A DNA stretch of 64,000 nucleotides from Rhizobium sp. ZPR4 (GTDB lineage: Bacteria > Pseudomonadota > Alphaproteobacteria > Rhizobiales > Rhizobiaceae): NCBI RefSeq assembly GCF_040215725.1, contig NZ_CP157967.1, positions 1,550,001 to 1,614,000 on the forward strand, in the 5' to 3' direction. A program made the translations under genes and the position numbers. The first letter of the stretch is position 1. Every line of letters begins with the position of its first letter. This document shows positions 1 through 7,944 of this stretch, piece by piece. Under the pieces are notes generated by a model. The model did no database searches, was not told the origin of the DNA, and saw nothing but the letters and a program-made list of their open reading frames with translations.

Positions 1-815
1 GAAGCGATCGCAGCATTGCGAACATCGAAGTCCACAGCAGCTGCTTCGGCAGCTGCACCGAATCCGATGATGGCAAGCGTATTTTCCGTGCCCGAGCGGT
101 GGCCCTTCTCCTGACCGCCGCCATGGATCAACGGCTTCGGCATTAGCACCTCACCGCGCGAGACGAGTGCGCCGACACCCTTCGGCCCACCGATCTTGTG
201 CGAGGACACGATGAGGAAATCCGCACCGATCCTATTGATATCGAGCAGAACGCGGCCGGCCGCCTGAACGGCATCCACCGCAAAGAGACCGCCCGCTGCC
301 TGAACAAGCTTGGCTGCCTCTGCGACAGGCTGGACAATTCCGGTCTCATTGTTCGCGAGCATGATGGCGACCATCGGCAGACCGCTCGCCTTGTCATGGG
401 CTGATAGCATGGTCTCCAGCGCAGCAAGATCGACCGTGCCGTCCGATGTCACGGGTATTTCGCTGACATTGTCCTTGGCAAATCGCCCGCCTTCGCGCAC
501 GGCCGGATGCTCGACGGCCGATATGTAAAGGTGGCTGACGACAAGCGGCGTCCGCCCCATGCGAAATTCCGGCGTCAGCACCATATTGGCCGCCTCGGTC
601 GCACCGCTGGTGAAAACCACATGGGCAGGCTCCGCGCCCGTCAGCCTTGCAACCTGCCGGCGTGCGGCCTCGACAGCTGCGCGTGCTGCCCTACCTTCAC
701 CGTGAACGGAATTGGGGTTGCCTTGAATATCCATCGCACGCAGCATTGCTTCGCGGGCCGCCGGATGGAGCGGTGCGGTAGCATTCCAATCGAGATAAAG
801 GCGTGTTGCCGCCAT
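1..815 (-). CDS. Cysteine desulfurase, NifS/IscS class (suf operon first gene), partial
   Basis: PLP enzyme that takes sulfur from L-cysteine for Fe-S cluster assembly. The ATG at 813-815 is preceded by an AGGAAG ribosome site. About 271 codons are visible and the 3' end lies outside the window. The N-terminus (LYLDWNATAPLHP), the segment TSGATEAAN near residues 69-77 and the PLP lysine in SSHKIGGPKG (about Lys207) fit the aminotransferase class V fold. In rhizobia a gene of this kind heads the sufS2-sufBCD-sufS operon next to an alpha/beta hydrolase and tyrS, and both neighbours are present here. The suf assignment is inferred from that order, since sufB is not in view. A possible RirA box lies upstream at 976-990. 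Confidence 0.9.
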   Translation of the reverse strand, partial: MAATRLYLDWNATAPLHPAAREAMLRAMDIQGNPNSVHGEGRAARAAVEAARRQVARLTGAEPAHVVFTSGATEAANMVLTPEFRMGRTPLVVSHLYISAVEHPAVREGGRFAKDNVSEIPVTSDGTVDLAALETMLSAHDKASGLPMVAIMLANNETGIVQPVAEAAKLVQAAGGLFAVDAVQAAGRVLLDINRIGADFLIVSSHKIGGPKGVGALVSRGEVLMPKPLIHGGGQEKGHRSGTENTLAIIGFGAAAEAAAVDFDVRNAAIA

Positions 816-975
816 AATCTTCTTCCTGCGCGACTTTGCTTTGCTGCGACCGGCTCATTTTCCTTGAAATTTCAGCCGGGCATGCCTTATGACACGTTCC
901 ACAAACCGTTGCACAAACAACGCGCGGACCACCGCATCAAGTTTCGAATTGTTCTAAACTGCGTTCTAGAAAAGA

Positions 976-990
976 TGAGCGCATTCGTCA
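976..990. promoter_or_regulatory. Candidate RirA iron-responsive operator (TGA-N9-TCA)
   Basis: TGA at 976-978 and TCA at 988-990 are separated by exactly nine bases, the spacing given for rhizobial IRO boxes bound by the Fe-S repressor RirA. It lies in the 233-base divergent space between the cysteine desulfurase and the alpha/beta hydrolase. suf operons are known RirA targets. A six-base match is weak, so this is a candidate only. Confidence 0.35.
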
Positions 991-1048
991 AGTCAACTTG
1001 CTGCGTGCCGTAGGGTTTGAACGCAGAAAAAGAAGAGCCGGAGTATCG

Positions 1049-1726
1049 ATGCCCGAAGTAATTTTCAACGGCCCCGCGGGTCGCCTTGAAGGCCGCTATC
1101 AGCCCTCCAAGGAAAAGAGCGCCCCGATCGCGATTATCCTTCATCCCCATCCGCAATTTGGCGGCACGATGAACAATCAGGTCGTCTACCAGCTCTTCTA
1201 TATGTTCCAGAAGCGCGGTTTCACGACACTCCGCTTCAATTTTCGCGGTATCGGCCGCAGCCAGGGCGAGTTCGATCACGGCGCCGGCGAGCTTTCCGAT
1301 GCAGCCTCGGCACTCGACTGGGTGCAGAGCCTCCATCCCGATTCGAAGAGCTGCTGGGTTGCCGGCTATTCCTTCGGCGCCTGGATCGGCATGCAGCTGT
1401 TGATGCGCCGTCCGGAAATCGAAGGCTTCATGTCGATCGCACCGCAGCCGAACATCTACGACTTCTCCTTCCTGGCACCCTGCCCGTCATCCGGCCTGAT
1501 CATCAACGGCGATGCCGACAAGGTTGCCCCGGAGAAGGACGTCAACGGCCTCGTCGAGAAGCTGAAGACGCAGAAGGGCATCCTGATCACGCACAAGGTC
1601 GTGTCGGGCGCCAACCACTTCTTCAACGGCCAGGTCGAAACGCTGCTGGGCGAATGCGAGGATTATCTCGATCGTCGCCTCAACGGCGAACTGGTGCCGG
1701 AGCCGGCCGCCAAGCGCATCCGCTAA
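1049..1726 (+). CDS. Alpha/beta hydrolase, COG2945 type
   Basis: A 225-residue cytosolic alpha/beta hydrolase. The nucleophile elbow is GYSFG with Ser108. The oxyanion-side motif is HPHPQFGGTMNN near residues 33-43, the acid is in INGDADKV and the catalytic His in GANHFFNG. This compact form without a lid is typical of the COG2945 group found across Rhizobiales. I chose the ATG at 1049 because the family begins around MPEVIFNGP; an in-frame extension to 998 has no family support. It is divergent from the cysteine desulfurase. The substrate is unknown, and the conserved position next to suf and tyrS says little about function. Confidence 0.85.
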   Translation: MPEVIFNGPAGRLEGRYQPSKEKSAPIAIILHPHPQFGGTMNNQVVYQLFYMFQKRGFTTLRFNFRGIGRSQGEFDHGAGELSDAASALDWVQSLHPDSKSCWVAGYSFGAWIGMQLLMRRPEIEGFMSIAPQPNIYDFSFLAPCPSSGLIINGDADKVAPEKDVNGLVEKLKTQKGILITHKVVSGANHFFNGQVETLLGECEDYLDRRLNGELVPEPAAKRIR

Positions 1727-1737
1727 GGAAACGGCTT

Positions 1738-2253
1738 TTACCGAGCCATTGCAAACGTAGGACATTGTATCCCGTCGATCATCATCGACGGGTGATCCTG
1801 CATGCCGATCTTCCTTAGAACCCGCTGCGATGCTGCATTTTCAGGATGCGTGAAGGCGATGAATTGCTTCGCCAAGCCGCGGCTGAAAAACCACTGCGAC
1901 AGCGCACCGGCAATTTCCGTGGCATAGCCGTTGCCCCAGGCCTCTTGTCGAAGAGAATAGCCGAGCTCGAATTCGCCCCGACCGCTTTCCTGAAAACGCG
2001 AAAAGCCGGCACGGCCGATAAAGCGGCCGTCCTCACGGCGCAGCATCTTGTATTTGGTCGTGCCGTCGCGCGCCTGTTCTCCGAACCAGCTTTTCAGCCG
2101 CTCCTCAGCCTTGTCCAGCGTCCAAGGAGCCGCGCCTGAAAGATAGCGCGTCGTTTCGATTGTCGAATGCAATTGCCGAATCATTTCGGCATCACCCTTG
2201 TCCCACATCGTCAGAACGAGGCGCGGGGTTTCGAGTATGATGGTATCACTCAT
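1738..2253 (-). CDS. GNAT family N-acetyltransferase, RimJ/RimL type
   Basis: A 171-residue acetyltransferase of the GNAT fold. The N-terminus TPRLVLTMW is the usual RimJ/RimL opening, and ELGYSLRQEAWGNGYATE near residues 95-112 is the acetyl-CoA-binding region (the Q/R-x-x-G-x-G/A loop, here RQEAWGNGYA). HPENAASQRVLRKIG is the typical C-terminal signature. The ATG at 2251-2253 was chosen over upstream in-frame codons because the family begins shortly before TPRL. It is convergent with the alpha/beta hydrolase, with an 11-base gap. The acceptor could be a ribosomal protein, an antibiotic or a small amine; the sequence does not say. Confidence 0.85.
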   Translation of the reverse strand: MSDTIILETPRLVLTMWDKGDAEMIRQLHSTIETTRYLSGAAPWTLDKAEERLKSWFGEQARDGTTKYKMLRREDGRFIGRAGFSRFQESGRGEFELGYSLRQEAWGNGYATEIAGALSQWFFSRGLAKQFIAFTHPENAASQRVLRKIGMQDHPSMMIDGIQCPTFAMAR

Positions 2254-2386
2254 CTGCCTGCCTATTTTCGTGGTGGATCTCCAGCCTGCTGTAACCTGTA
2301 TGGCAGCGCCGATTGGCAACCGGACGGTCAGCGCTAAACGCTCGGCCTGATTTCAACAAGCCGATCAAGCGACAATTCCGAATGAG

Positions 2387-2408
2387 AAGGCCCGCCGAAG
2401 CGGGCCTT
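2387..2408 (-). terminator. Stem-loop after the caspase-like gene
   Basis: AAGGCCCGC at 2387-2395 pairs with GCGGGCCTT at 2400-2408 around a four-base loop, 12 bases past the stop of the minus-strand gene. The T-tract on the minus strand is weak (TTCTCATTC), so intrinsic termination is probable but not certain. Confidence 0.55.
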
Positions 2409-2419
2409 GAGATTATCGG

Positions 2420-4885
2420 TCAGTGGCATGCCGGCAGGCCGGGAGCGCCGCACTTTTTCTTTTCCGGCGGCTTCTGCGGCGGAGGCGGAGGTGGTCTCTT
2501 CACCTGCTGCTGCACGACCTTCGGCTGCGGTTGGGGCTTCGGCTGAGCCTGCGGCTTGGGTGCGGGCGCCTGGGCTGCAACATGCGGCACCGGCCTGGGC
2601 TGCGAAGGAGCCGGATTGGCTTGCCGAGGCGGCGCAGCGGCAACACGAGGCTGATTGTGAGCCTGAGGTTGGTTGCTGGGGATCGCCTTGGGCTTTGCCG
2701 GCGTCCTTGCGGCGACGGCTGGCGCATGCGCATTGGGTTTCGGCGCAGCGACAACCGGATTCGGTTTGCCGCTTGGCGCTGCTTGCGGTGCCGGGGTCTT
2801 GGCAATCTGGTTTTGCCCCTTCACGGCAGGCGCATTACCAATAGTCGGCTGCGGCTGCTGCCCCTTGGCGCCGGGCAGCGCATGTGCACTGGCGTTCGGC
2901 GCGGCCTGCGGCTGTTGAGCCTGTTTCGTCTGCGCTGCTCCAGCATTGGCCGTGGCGGGCAGAGGCTGACCGTTCGCACCGGGAAGTGCATGCGCATTGG
3001 CATTTGTGCCCTGCTGCGCAGGTTGCGTGGCAACAGCCGGATTATGCACCGCATTGGGCGCGGCTTGCGGCGATTGCCCCTGCTTCGTCTGAGCCGTTCC
3101 CTGATTGACGGGCAGCTTGCCGCCGGCCGGCAGCGGCTGACCATTGGCGCCTGGAAGCGCGTGGGCAGCAGTATTTCCGCCTTGCGGCTGAGCCGAAGGT
3201 ACGACGGCCGGAGCTGCTCCAGGTGCCGCCTTGACGGCTGCAGCCGGGTTCTGCTTCTGCAGAACCGCCGCTTTCTTCTGCACCGATGGCGGCAGGGCAA
3301 CATGCAACGCCGCGGCACCCGCGCCAGCAATGACGGCGGCGCCGGCAAGCTTCTGGCCCGTCGTCAGCCCGGGTGCGGCGGGCGCAGCCCCATTCTCATT
3401 GACGGTCGTGTTGTTGTTGATGACCGTCGTGTTGTTCACGACCGTATTGTGGATGTTGTTGAAGATAATGTTGTTTTCGGGCGGTGCGATGTCGCGTGGC
3501 GGCTCGACCCATGCAGGGACCGGAACGTAGACGGGCGCAGGCAGCACGTAAACATCGACAGAGGGGTCCGGCGGCGCCAGCACCACGAAATCCGGTGGCG
3601 GCGGTGCCAGGAAGACAACGGGCGGCGGCGGCGCATAGCCGAAATCGGCATCGTCGAAATAAAGCACCGGCCGGTCGACATAGACCACTTCCGGCGGCGG
3701 TGGCGGCGGCACGTCATACTCGATGACAGCAAATGACGGGGGCGGCTCGAGAGCTGCCTCGAAATGCTCGAGACGGCGACGGGCATCCCATACGTGGGGA
3801 CCACGCGGATAACGCCTCAGATAGGACCAATAGGCCTCTGGCGTGTCGGCAATCCAGGTCTCACGCCAGGTGATCGCCTCGCGGCGGGCGGCAACAATGG
3901 CGCGGACACGCCTGACCATGGAATCGTTCGGATAGGCGGCGAGGAAATCCTCATAGCCCTGCAGCGTGTCTCGATCGAGCGCAGCGAAATAGGCATCCCG
4001 CTCGTCGAAATCGCGGATCGGCTTTGTCCGGTTTGCCACATCCTCGGTGTTCGACACCGCAGCAGCCGGCGCATTCGGACCACGATCGAAAAAGTTGAAT
4101 GCGTTCTTGAACTTGGAAGCATCCCACGAGATTTCGGCACCCTTGGTGAGATCGCCGACACGCAAGCGTGTGCGATCGAACACATCGTCAAGTGACAGGC
4201 CGCCGACGCGGATCATCTCCGCCAGCGCATGCGCGTAGGAACCATAGGGCCCGGCCTCCTGCGGTGCGACCGTGCCGGGCGCCGCATTGAACGCGATCAG
4301 CTGATTGATGTCGGGATCGACCAATGCCAGGCCGCCAGCCAGCGGCTGACTGGATTGCACGAAGGGATTGGCCCTCGCCGCATCCAGCACGACGATACTG
4401 CCGCGATTGTTGATCGCCGACAGCGATTTGGTGAAGTCGCTCACGCGGATCGCCTGGACAGGGACATCCGTGGCATTGGCGATTTGCGCGTCTACGGGCA
4501 CGAAATAGTTATCGCCCTGATATTGCACACCATAGCCCGCCAGATAGACGAAGACGACAGTATTGGGGCCTGACGCGTTCGCTTTCGTCAGAAAGTCGCG
4601 CATCGCGTCGCGCATGCCGTTCTGGTCGAGATCGCGCGCGCCGATCACGTCGAAGCCCGCGGCCTGCAGCGTTTGCGCGATGAGACCGGCATCGTTGGCC
4701 GGCGTCGGCAGCGCGCCCACCTTGTAGGCGGCGTTACCCACGACAAACGCTATTCTCTTTTCAGGGGAACCTTGAGCTTCGGCCGGATTCGCAGCAGCGA
4801 CACCGGCCAAAACCAACATCATGGCAAAAAATGCCCAGATCGTCTTTTTGGATGACAATCCCATCTTCGAAAGCAGAGGCGACAT
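2420..4885 (-). CDS. Secreted caspase-fold (peptidase C14-like) pseudo-protease with Pro/Ala-rich repeat tail
   Basis: An 821-residue protein. Residues 1-38 are a signal peptide (hydrophobic core IWAFFAMMLVLAGVAAA, cleavage near AEA). Residues 43-280 form a caspase p20-like domain, with RIAFVVGNAAY, the LPTPANDA loop and the FVPVDA strand. The catalytic His of the usual AGHG is Tyr118 (YLAGYG) and the Cys of the usual DACR is Ala170 (LDAARANPF), so cysteine protease activity is not expected. A middle domain of about residues 310-385 holds helical repeats with Tyr/Trp-rich segments. A Pro-rich stretch and an Asn-rich tract (FNNIHNTVVNNTTVINNN) follow. The tail is Pro/Ala/Gln-rich, with three copies of HALPGANGQPLP or a near match, and ends in KKKCGAPGLPAC. 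I chose the ATG at 4883-4885; an in-frame TTG at 4927 is less likely. It may be a periplasmic or surface binding scaffold. Confidence 0.85.
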   Translation of the reverse strand: MSPLLSKMGLSSKKTIWAFFAMMLVLAGVAAANPAEAQGSPEKRIAFVVGNAAYKVGALPTPANDAGLIAQTLQAAGFDVIGARDLDQNGMRDAMRDFLTKANASGPNTVVFVYLAGYGVQYQGDNYFVPVDAQIANATDVPVQAIRVSDFTKSLSAINNRGSIVVLDAARANPFVQSSQPLAGGLALVDPDINQLIAFNAAPGTVAPQEAGPYGSYAHALAEMIRVGGLSLDDVFDRTRLRVGDLTKGAEISWDASKFKNAFNFFDRGPNAPAAAVSNTEDVANRTKPIRDFDERDAYFAALDRDTLQGYEDFLAAYPNDSMVRRVRAIVAARREAITWRETWIADTPEAYWSYLRRYPRGPHVWDARRRLEHFEAALEPPPSFAVIEYDVPPPPPPEVVYVDRPVLYFDDADFGYAPPPPVVFLAPPPPDFVVLAPPDPSVDVYVLPAPVYVPVPAWVEPPRDIAPPENNIIFNNIHNTVVNNTTVINNNTTVNENGAAPAAPGLTTGQKLAGAAVIAGAGAAALHVALPPSVQKKAAVLQKQNPAAAVKAAPGAAPAVVPSAQPQGGNTAAHALPGANGQPLPAGGKLPVNQGTAQTKQGQSPQAAPNAVHNPAVATQPAQQGTNANAHALPGANGQPLPATANAGAAQTKQAQQPQAAPNASAHALPGAKGQQPQPTIGNAPAVKGQNQIAKTPAPQAAPSGKPNPVVAAPKPNAHAPAVAARTPAKPKAIPSNQPQAHNQPRVAAAPPRQANPAPSQPRPVPHVAAQAPAPKPQAQPKPQPQPKVVQQQVKRPPPPPPQKPPEKKKCGAPGLPACH
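2852..3163 (-). repeat. Three-copy coding repeat (HALPGANGQPLP) in the caspase-like protein
   Basis: The peptide HALPGANGQPLP is encoded near 3129-3163 and 2958-2993, and a variant (HALPGAKGQQPQP) near 2852-2884. The copies are separated by QTKQ..QAAPNA-type linkers, so the larger unit is about 50 residues. The DNA copies have diverged at third positions, which points to old duplication under protein-level constraint. Confidence 0.75.
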
Positions 4886-5185
4886 ACCGGTTTCTTTCAC
4901 GAAACATGAGGTGCGTACGGGGATCAACAGGAAATCACTAGGATTTGATTCGGGCGAATGCGCGGCTTATTCCCGGCGGCTTCGCGGCGATGTTACGGTC
5001 TATTGACGTTCAGAAGCATTTATTTACAAACCGCACCCGACCTGTGACACTGATCGAAACTTGATCTCGTAGCCACCAAAATGGTGACGCGCCGGTAAAT
5101 CGGTGATAAACGCGCCCCGCGACTTTCAACAACACCAGCGACTTCGCCGCATCCTCCAAGGCTGCGGCCTCGAGAGACCAAGATC

Positions 5186-6442
5186 ATGGCTGAGTTCAAA
5201 TCCGATTTCCTGCACACCCTGCAAGAGCGCGGCTTCATTCATCAGATTTCCGATGAAGCCGGCCTCGACGACCTCTTCGCCAAGGAAACCGTGACGGCCT
5301 ATATCGGCTTCGATCCAACGGCATCGAGCCTGCATGCAGGTTCGCTGATCCAGATCATGATGCTGCACTGGATGCAGGCAACCGGCCATCGACCCATTTC
5401 GCTGATGGGCGGCGGCACCGGCATGGTTGGCGACCCCTCCTTCAAGGAAGAGTCCCGCCAGCTCATGACGATCGATACGATCGAGAACAATATTGCTTCG
5501 ATCAAGCGCTGCTTCTCGAACTACCTCACCTATGGCGAGGGTCCGAAGGACGCGTTGATGATCAACAACGCAGAATGGCTGCGCTCGCTGAATTATCTCG
5601 AATTTCTGCGCGATGTCGGTCGCCATTTCTCGGTCAACCGCATGCTGTCCTTTGACAGCGTGAAGACCCGGCTTGATCGTGAGCAGTCCTTGTCGTTCCT
5701 CGAATTCAACTACATGATCCTGCAGGCCTACGATTTCGTCGAGCTGGCAAAGCGCTATGATTGCCGCCTTCAGATGGGCGGCTCGGATCAGTGGGGCAAT
5801 ATCGTCAATGGTATCGATCTCGGTCACCGTATGGGGACGAAGCAGCTCTTCGCGCTGACCTCACCGCTGCTGACGACGGCGTCCGGCGCCAAGATGGGCA
5901 AGTCTGCCACCGGCGCGGTCTGGCTGAATGCCGACCTGCTCTCGGCCTATGATTTCTGGCAGTACTGGCGCAACACCGAGGATGCGGACGTTTCGCGCTT
6001 CCTGAAGCTCTACACGACGCTGCCGATGGACGAGATCGCTCGTCTCTCCGCGCTTGCCGGTTCCGAGATCAACGAGGTCAAGAAGATCCTCGCGACCGAA
6101 GTCACGGCGATCCTTCACGGCCGCGCGGCAGCCGAGCAGGCAGCGGAAACTGCGCGCAAGACCTTCGAGGAAGGCGGCATGTCAGAAAACCTGCCGTCGA
6201 TCGACGTCCCGGCTTCCGAACTTGGAGCCGGAATCGGGCTTCTGGCTCTGATCGTCCGTGCCGGCCTTGCCGCCTCCAACGGCGAAGCTCGACGCCACGT
6301 CCAGGGCGGCGCAGTGCGTATTAACGACCAGGCTGTCAGCGACGAGCGCAAGATCATTGGCATCGGTGAGGTCACCGCCGATGGCGTCATCAAGCTGTCG
6401 CTCGGCAAGAAGAAGCACATCCTGATCCGCCCGGCCGCCTGA
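5186..6442 (+). CDS. tyrS: Tyrosyl-tRNA synthetase
   Basis: Class I aminoacyl-tRNA synthetase that charges tRNA-Tyr in the cytosol; 418 residues, normal for the bacterial short-linker type. The HIGH-equivalent is SLHAGS at about residues 48-53 and the KMSKS loop is KMGKS at about 236-240. The tyrosine pocket segment [11 protein letters not shown] is present. An S4 RNA-binding domain ([15 protein letters not shown]) occupies about residues 350-410. The ATG follows a 300-base leader divergent from the caspase-like gene, and the ORF ends just before a strong hairpin at 6469. It looks like a monocistronic housekeeping gene. Confidence 0.98.
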   Translation: MAEFKSDFLHTLQERGFIHQISDEAGLDDLFAKETVTAYIGFDPTASSLHAGSLIQIMMLHWMQATGHRPISLMGGGTGMVGDPSFKEESRQLMTIDTIENNIASIKRCFSNYLTYGEGPKDALMINNAEWLRSLNYLEFLRDVGRHFSVNRMLSFDSVKTRLDREQSLSFLEFNYMILQAYDFVELAKRYDCRLQMGGSDQWGNIVNGIDLGHRMGTKQLFALTSPLLTTASGAKMGKSATGAVWLNADLLSAYDFWQYWRNTEDADVSRFLKLYTTLPMDEIARLSALAGSEINEVKKILATEVTAILHGRAAAEQAAETARKTFEEGGMSENLPSIDVPASELGAGIGLLALIVRAGLAASNGEARRHVQGGAVRINDQAVSDERKIIGIGEVTADGVIKLSLGKKKHILIRPAA

Positions 6443-6468
6443 CGGGCCAATACACGAACAATAAACAA

Positions 6469-6495
6469 AGCCGGCGCCCCCTCGCCGGCTTTTTT
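6469..6495 (+). terminator. Rho-independent terminator of tyrS
   Basis: AGCCGGCG at 6469-6476 pairs with CGCCGGCT at 6483-6490 around a six-base loop, and a run of T follows. It lies 26 bases after the tyrS stop. Confidence 0.9.
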
Positions 6496-6543
6496 GTGTC
6501 TGTCCACCTGAAGGTCGTCGGTCGACGGAATGAACCGGCTTGG

Positions 6544-7389
6544 TCAGTCGACGCGCGCAGAACCGGCCCGTAAAGTTGATATCGCTTGCAGGAAGGACAT
6601 GATCGCCGCTCCCAATCGCTTTGGCTGATCGTATGGAAGGCCGTGACCGGCGTCAGCGATCAGTTCATATCGAAGCAAGGGATTGAGCTTTTGCAGCTCG
6701 CGGGCCGCATCCAACGAAACGACCCCTTTATCTCCGATCACGAGAAGAATCGGCACGCCTATGCTTTGCACAAGTTCGCGATAATCCGGATTTGGAGGTG
6801 TGAGCACCTCAAATGCGAACATGCTGGTCTGAAGCCTTGCATCAACCAGGCATTCCAGAATCTCCTCCGACCGGGATGGATGTCGAACGCGCGCGTGGGT
6901 AAGGAGATCAGCCCTGCTAGAAACTAGCGATCGCCGCTGCTCCTCTGCAATATCGCTTTCAAAAACCTCGCGCTGCCACTCTGGACTTATGAAGGTTGGA
7001 TCGACCAGGATCACGCCTGAAACCCCTGCTCCAAGTTCTCGGGCGGCGACAGCTGCGGTCATGCCTCCCATCGAATGACCGAGCAATATTGGAGCTTTTA
7101 GATTCAATTTCTTTATGAGCTCGACAACGTCGCCTGCGAGGTTGTCATACAAATATCCTCGAGCCGGCGCGCCGGATTTTCCGTGTCCACGTGCGTCCGG
7201 CAAGACGACATCAAAGTCATTCTCCAACGCACGCGTCAACGGCGCCAAACACGCGCCGCTGCCGAGCAGCCCATGCAGCGCGACCAGCGGAGGATGATGG
7301 CCGCCTGTTCGCAGATAGTGAATGTCGATGCCGTTTGCATTGCAGTTGCCAGTCGTCCAACCGGCCAGGCACGATTTGCTTTGGGTCAT
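6544..7389 (-). CDS. Alpha/beta hydrolase
   Basis: A 281-residue hydrolase of the alpha/beta fold. It has the HG loop LHGLLGSG, the motif DARGHGKS, the nucleophile elbow GHSMGG and a terminal His in DAGHGLPYDQP; the acid is probably in VIGDKGV. I chose the ATG at 7387-7389 because GAGGG stands just upstream; in-frame codons out to 7494 lack a ribosome site. The DNA is less GC-rich and uses more A/T-ending codons than its neighbours, which hints at later acquisition. Together with the next gene it interrupts the otherwise housekeeping block. The substrate is unknown: esterases, lactonases and haloperoxidase-like enzymes share these motifs. Confidence 0.85.
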   Translation of the reverse strand: MTQSKSCLAGWTTGNCNANGIDIHYLRTGGHHPPLVALHGLLGSGACLAPLTRALENDFDVVLPDARGHGKSGAPARGYLYDNLAGDVVELIKKLNLKAPILLGHSMGGMTAAVAARELGAGVSGVILVDPTFISPEWQREVFESDIAEEQRRSLVSSRADLLTHARVRHPSRSEEILECLVDARLQTSMFAFEVLTPPNPDYRELVQSIGVPILLVIGDKGVVSLDAARELQKLNPLLRYELIADAGHGLPYDQPKRLGAAIMSFLQAISTLRAGSARVD

Positions 7390-7587
7390 ATCCCTCAAAG
7401 TGCCATAGTTCATCGGGAACATCGATAGAAACGTCGCGCTGGAATGTTCAAGCCGATACTGCGACGCTTGAAGGCTGCCGGTCCATAAGTTCACATCCTG
7501 GCTCTTGGCAAATTTTTTGCGTTTGCGATGTCGGATCGCGACCGGCCCTTTCGTCCTCTGTTAAGATCCGAACCTCGGAGGTGGATT

Positions 7588-7914
7588 ATGGATGAAATGC
7601 CGACGATCAAGACGAGGCGCAAGGGCCGAAATCTTACGCAAAGCATGTTGATTCCCAGCGAGGAAATGATCGCCCGCGCGCTCTGGGCAGCGCCTCCGGG
7701 TCAATTGTCCGATATTGCGGGAGTAAGACAGGCACTTGCCAAGCAATATGGCACAGATGCCTGCTGTCCTGTCACCGTTCAGCGACATTTGGTGCAGATC
7801 AGCCAAAGCGGCACGGCTCCGTTTTGGCGTATCGTGGACCCCGATCGGCCATTCGCCCGGCGCATGAGCGGTGGGCCGGAACGCATACGCGAACGATTGG
7901 CGGAAGAAAGATAA
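7588..7914 (+). CDS. Small protein resembling the MGMT/ATL DNA-binding domain
   Basis: A 108-residue protein. The ATG at 7588 follows GGAGG at good spacing, so it is a likely real gene. After a basic N-terminus (TIKTRRKGRN), residues 25-55 (IARALWAAPPGQLSDIAGVRQAL) resemble the helix that opens the winged-helix domain of O6-alkylguanine transferases. The end (SGGPERIRERLAEE) matches the GG-ERK-LL segment that closes the same domain. The alkyl-acceptor PCHR motif is absent; the segment holding CCPVTVQRH aligns there only loosely. If the fold is right, it would bind DNA without repairing it. This is a motif-level guess and the gene could be an unrelated helix-turn-helix protein. It is convergent with the AsmA-like gene, 30 bases apart. 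Confidence 0.6.
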   Translation: MDEMPTIKTRRKGRNLTQSMLIPSEEMIARALWAAPPGQLSDIAGVRQALAKQYGTDACCPVTVQRHLVQISQSGTAPFWRIVDPDRPFARRMSGGPERIRERLAEER

Positions 7915-7944
7915 TCCGCCTTACAGCCTCAGCGTCGCGCCTCC

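Noticed and set aside
951..966. GTTC-N8-GTTC in the suf/hydrolase promoter, like a LexA site
   Set aside because: The spacer is eight bases, not seven, and neither gene is an SOS gene.
2423..3736. A plus-strand ORF of 437 codons opposite the caspase-like gene
   Set aside because: Its Arg/Leu-rich content is the reverse reading of the Pro/Ala/Gln repeats. No start signal or domain.
7390..7494. Longer start for the alpha/beta hydrolase
   Set aside because: The extra 35 residues are not hydrolase-like, and the GAGGG site belongs to the ATG at 7387-7389.
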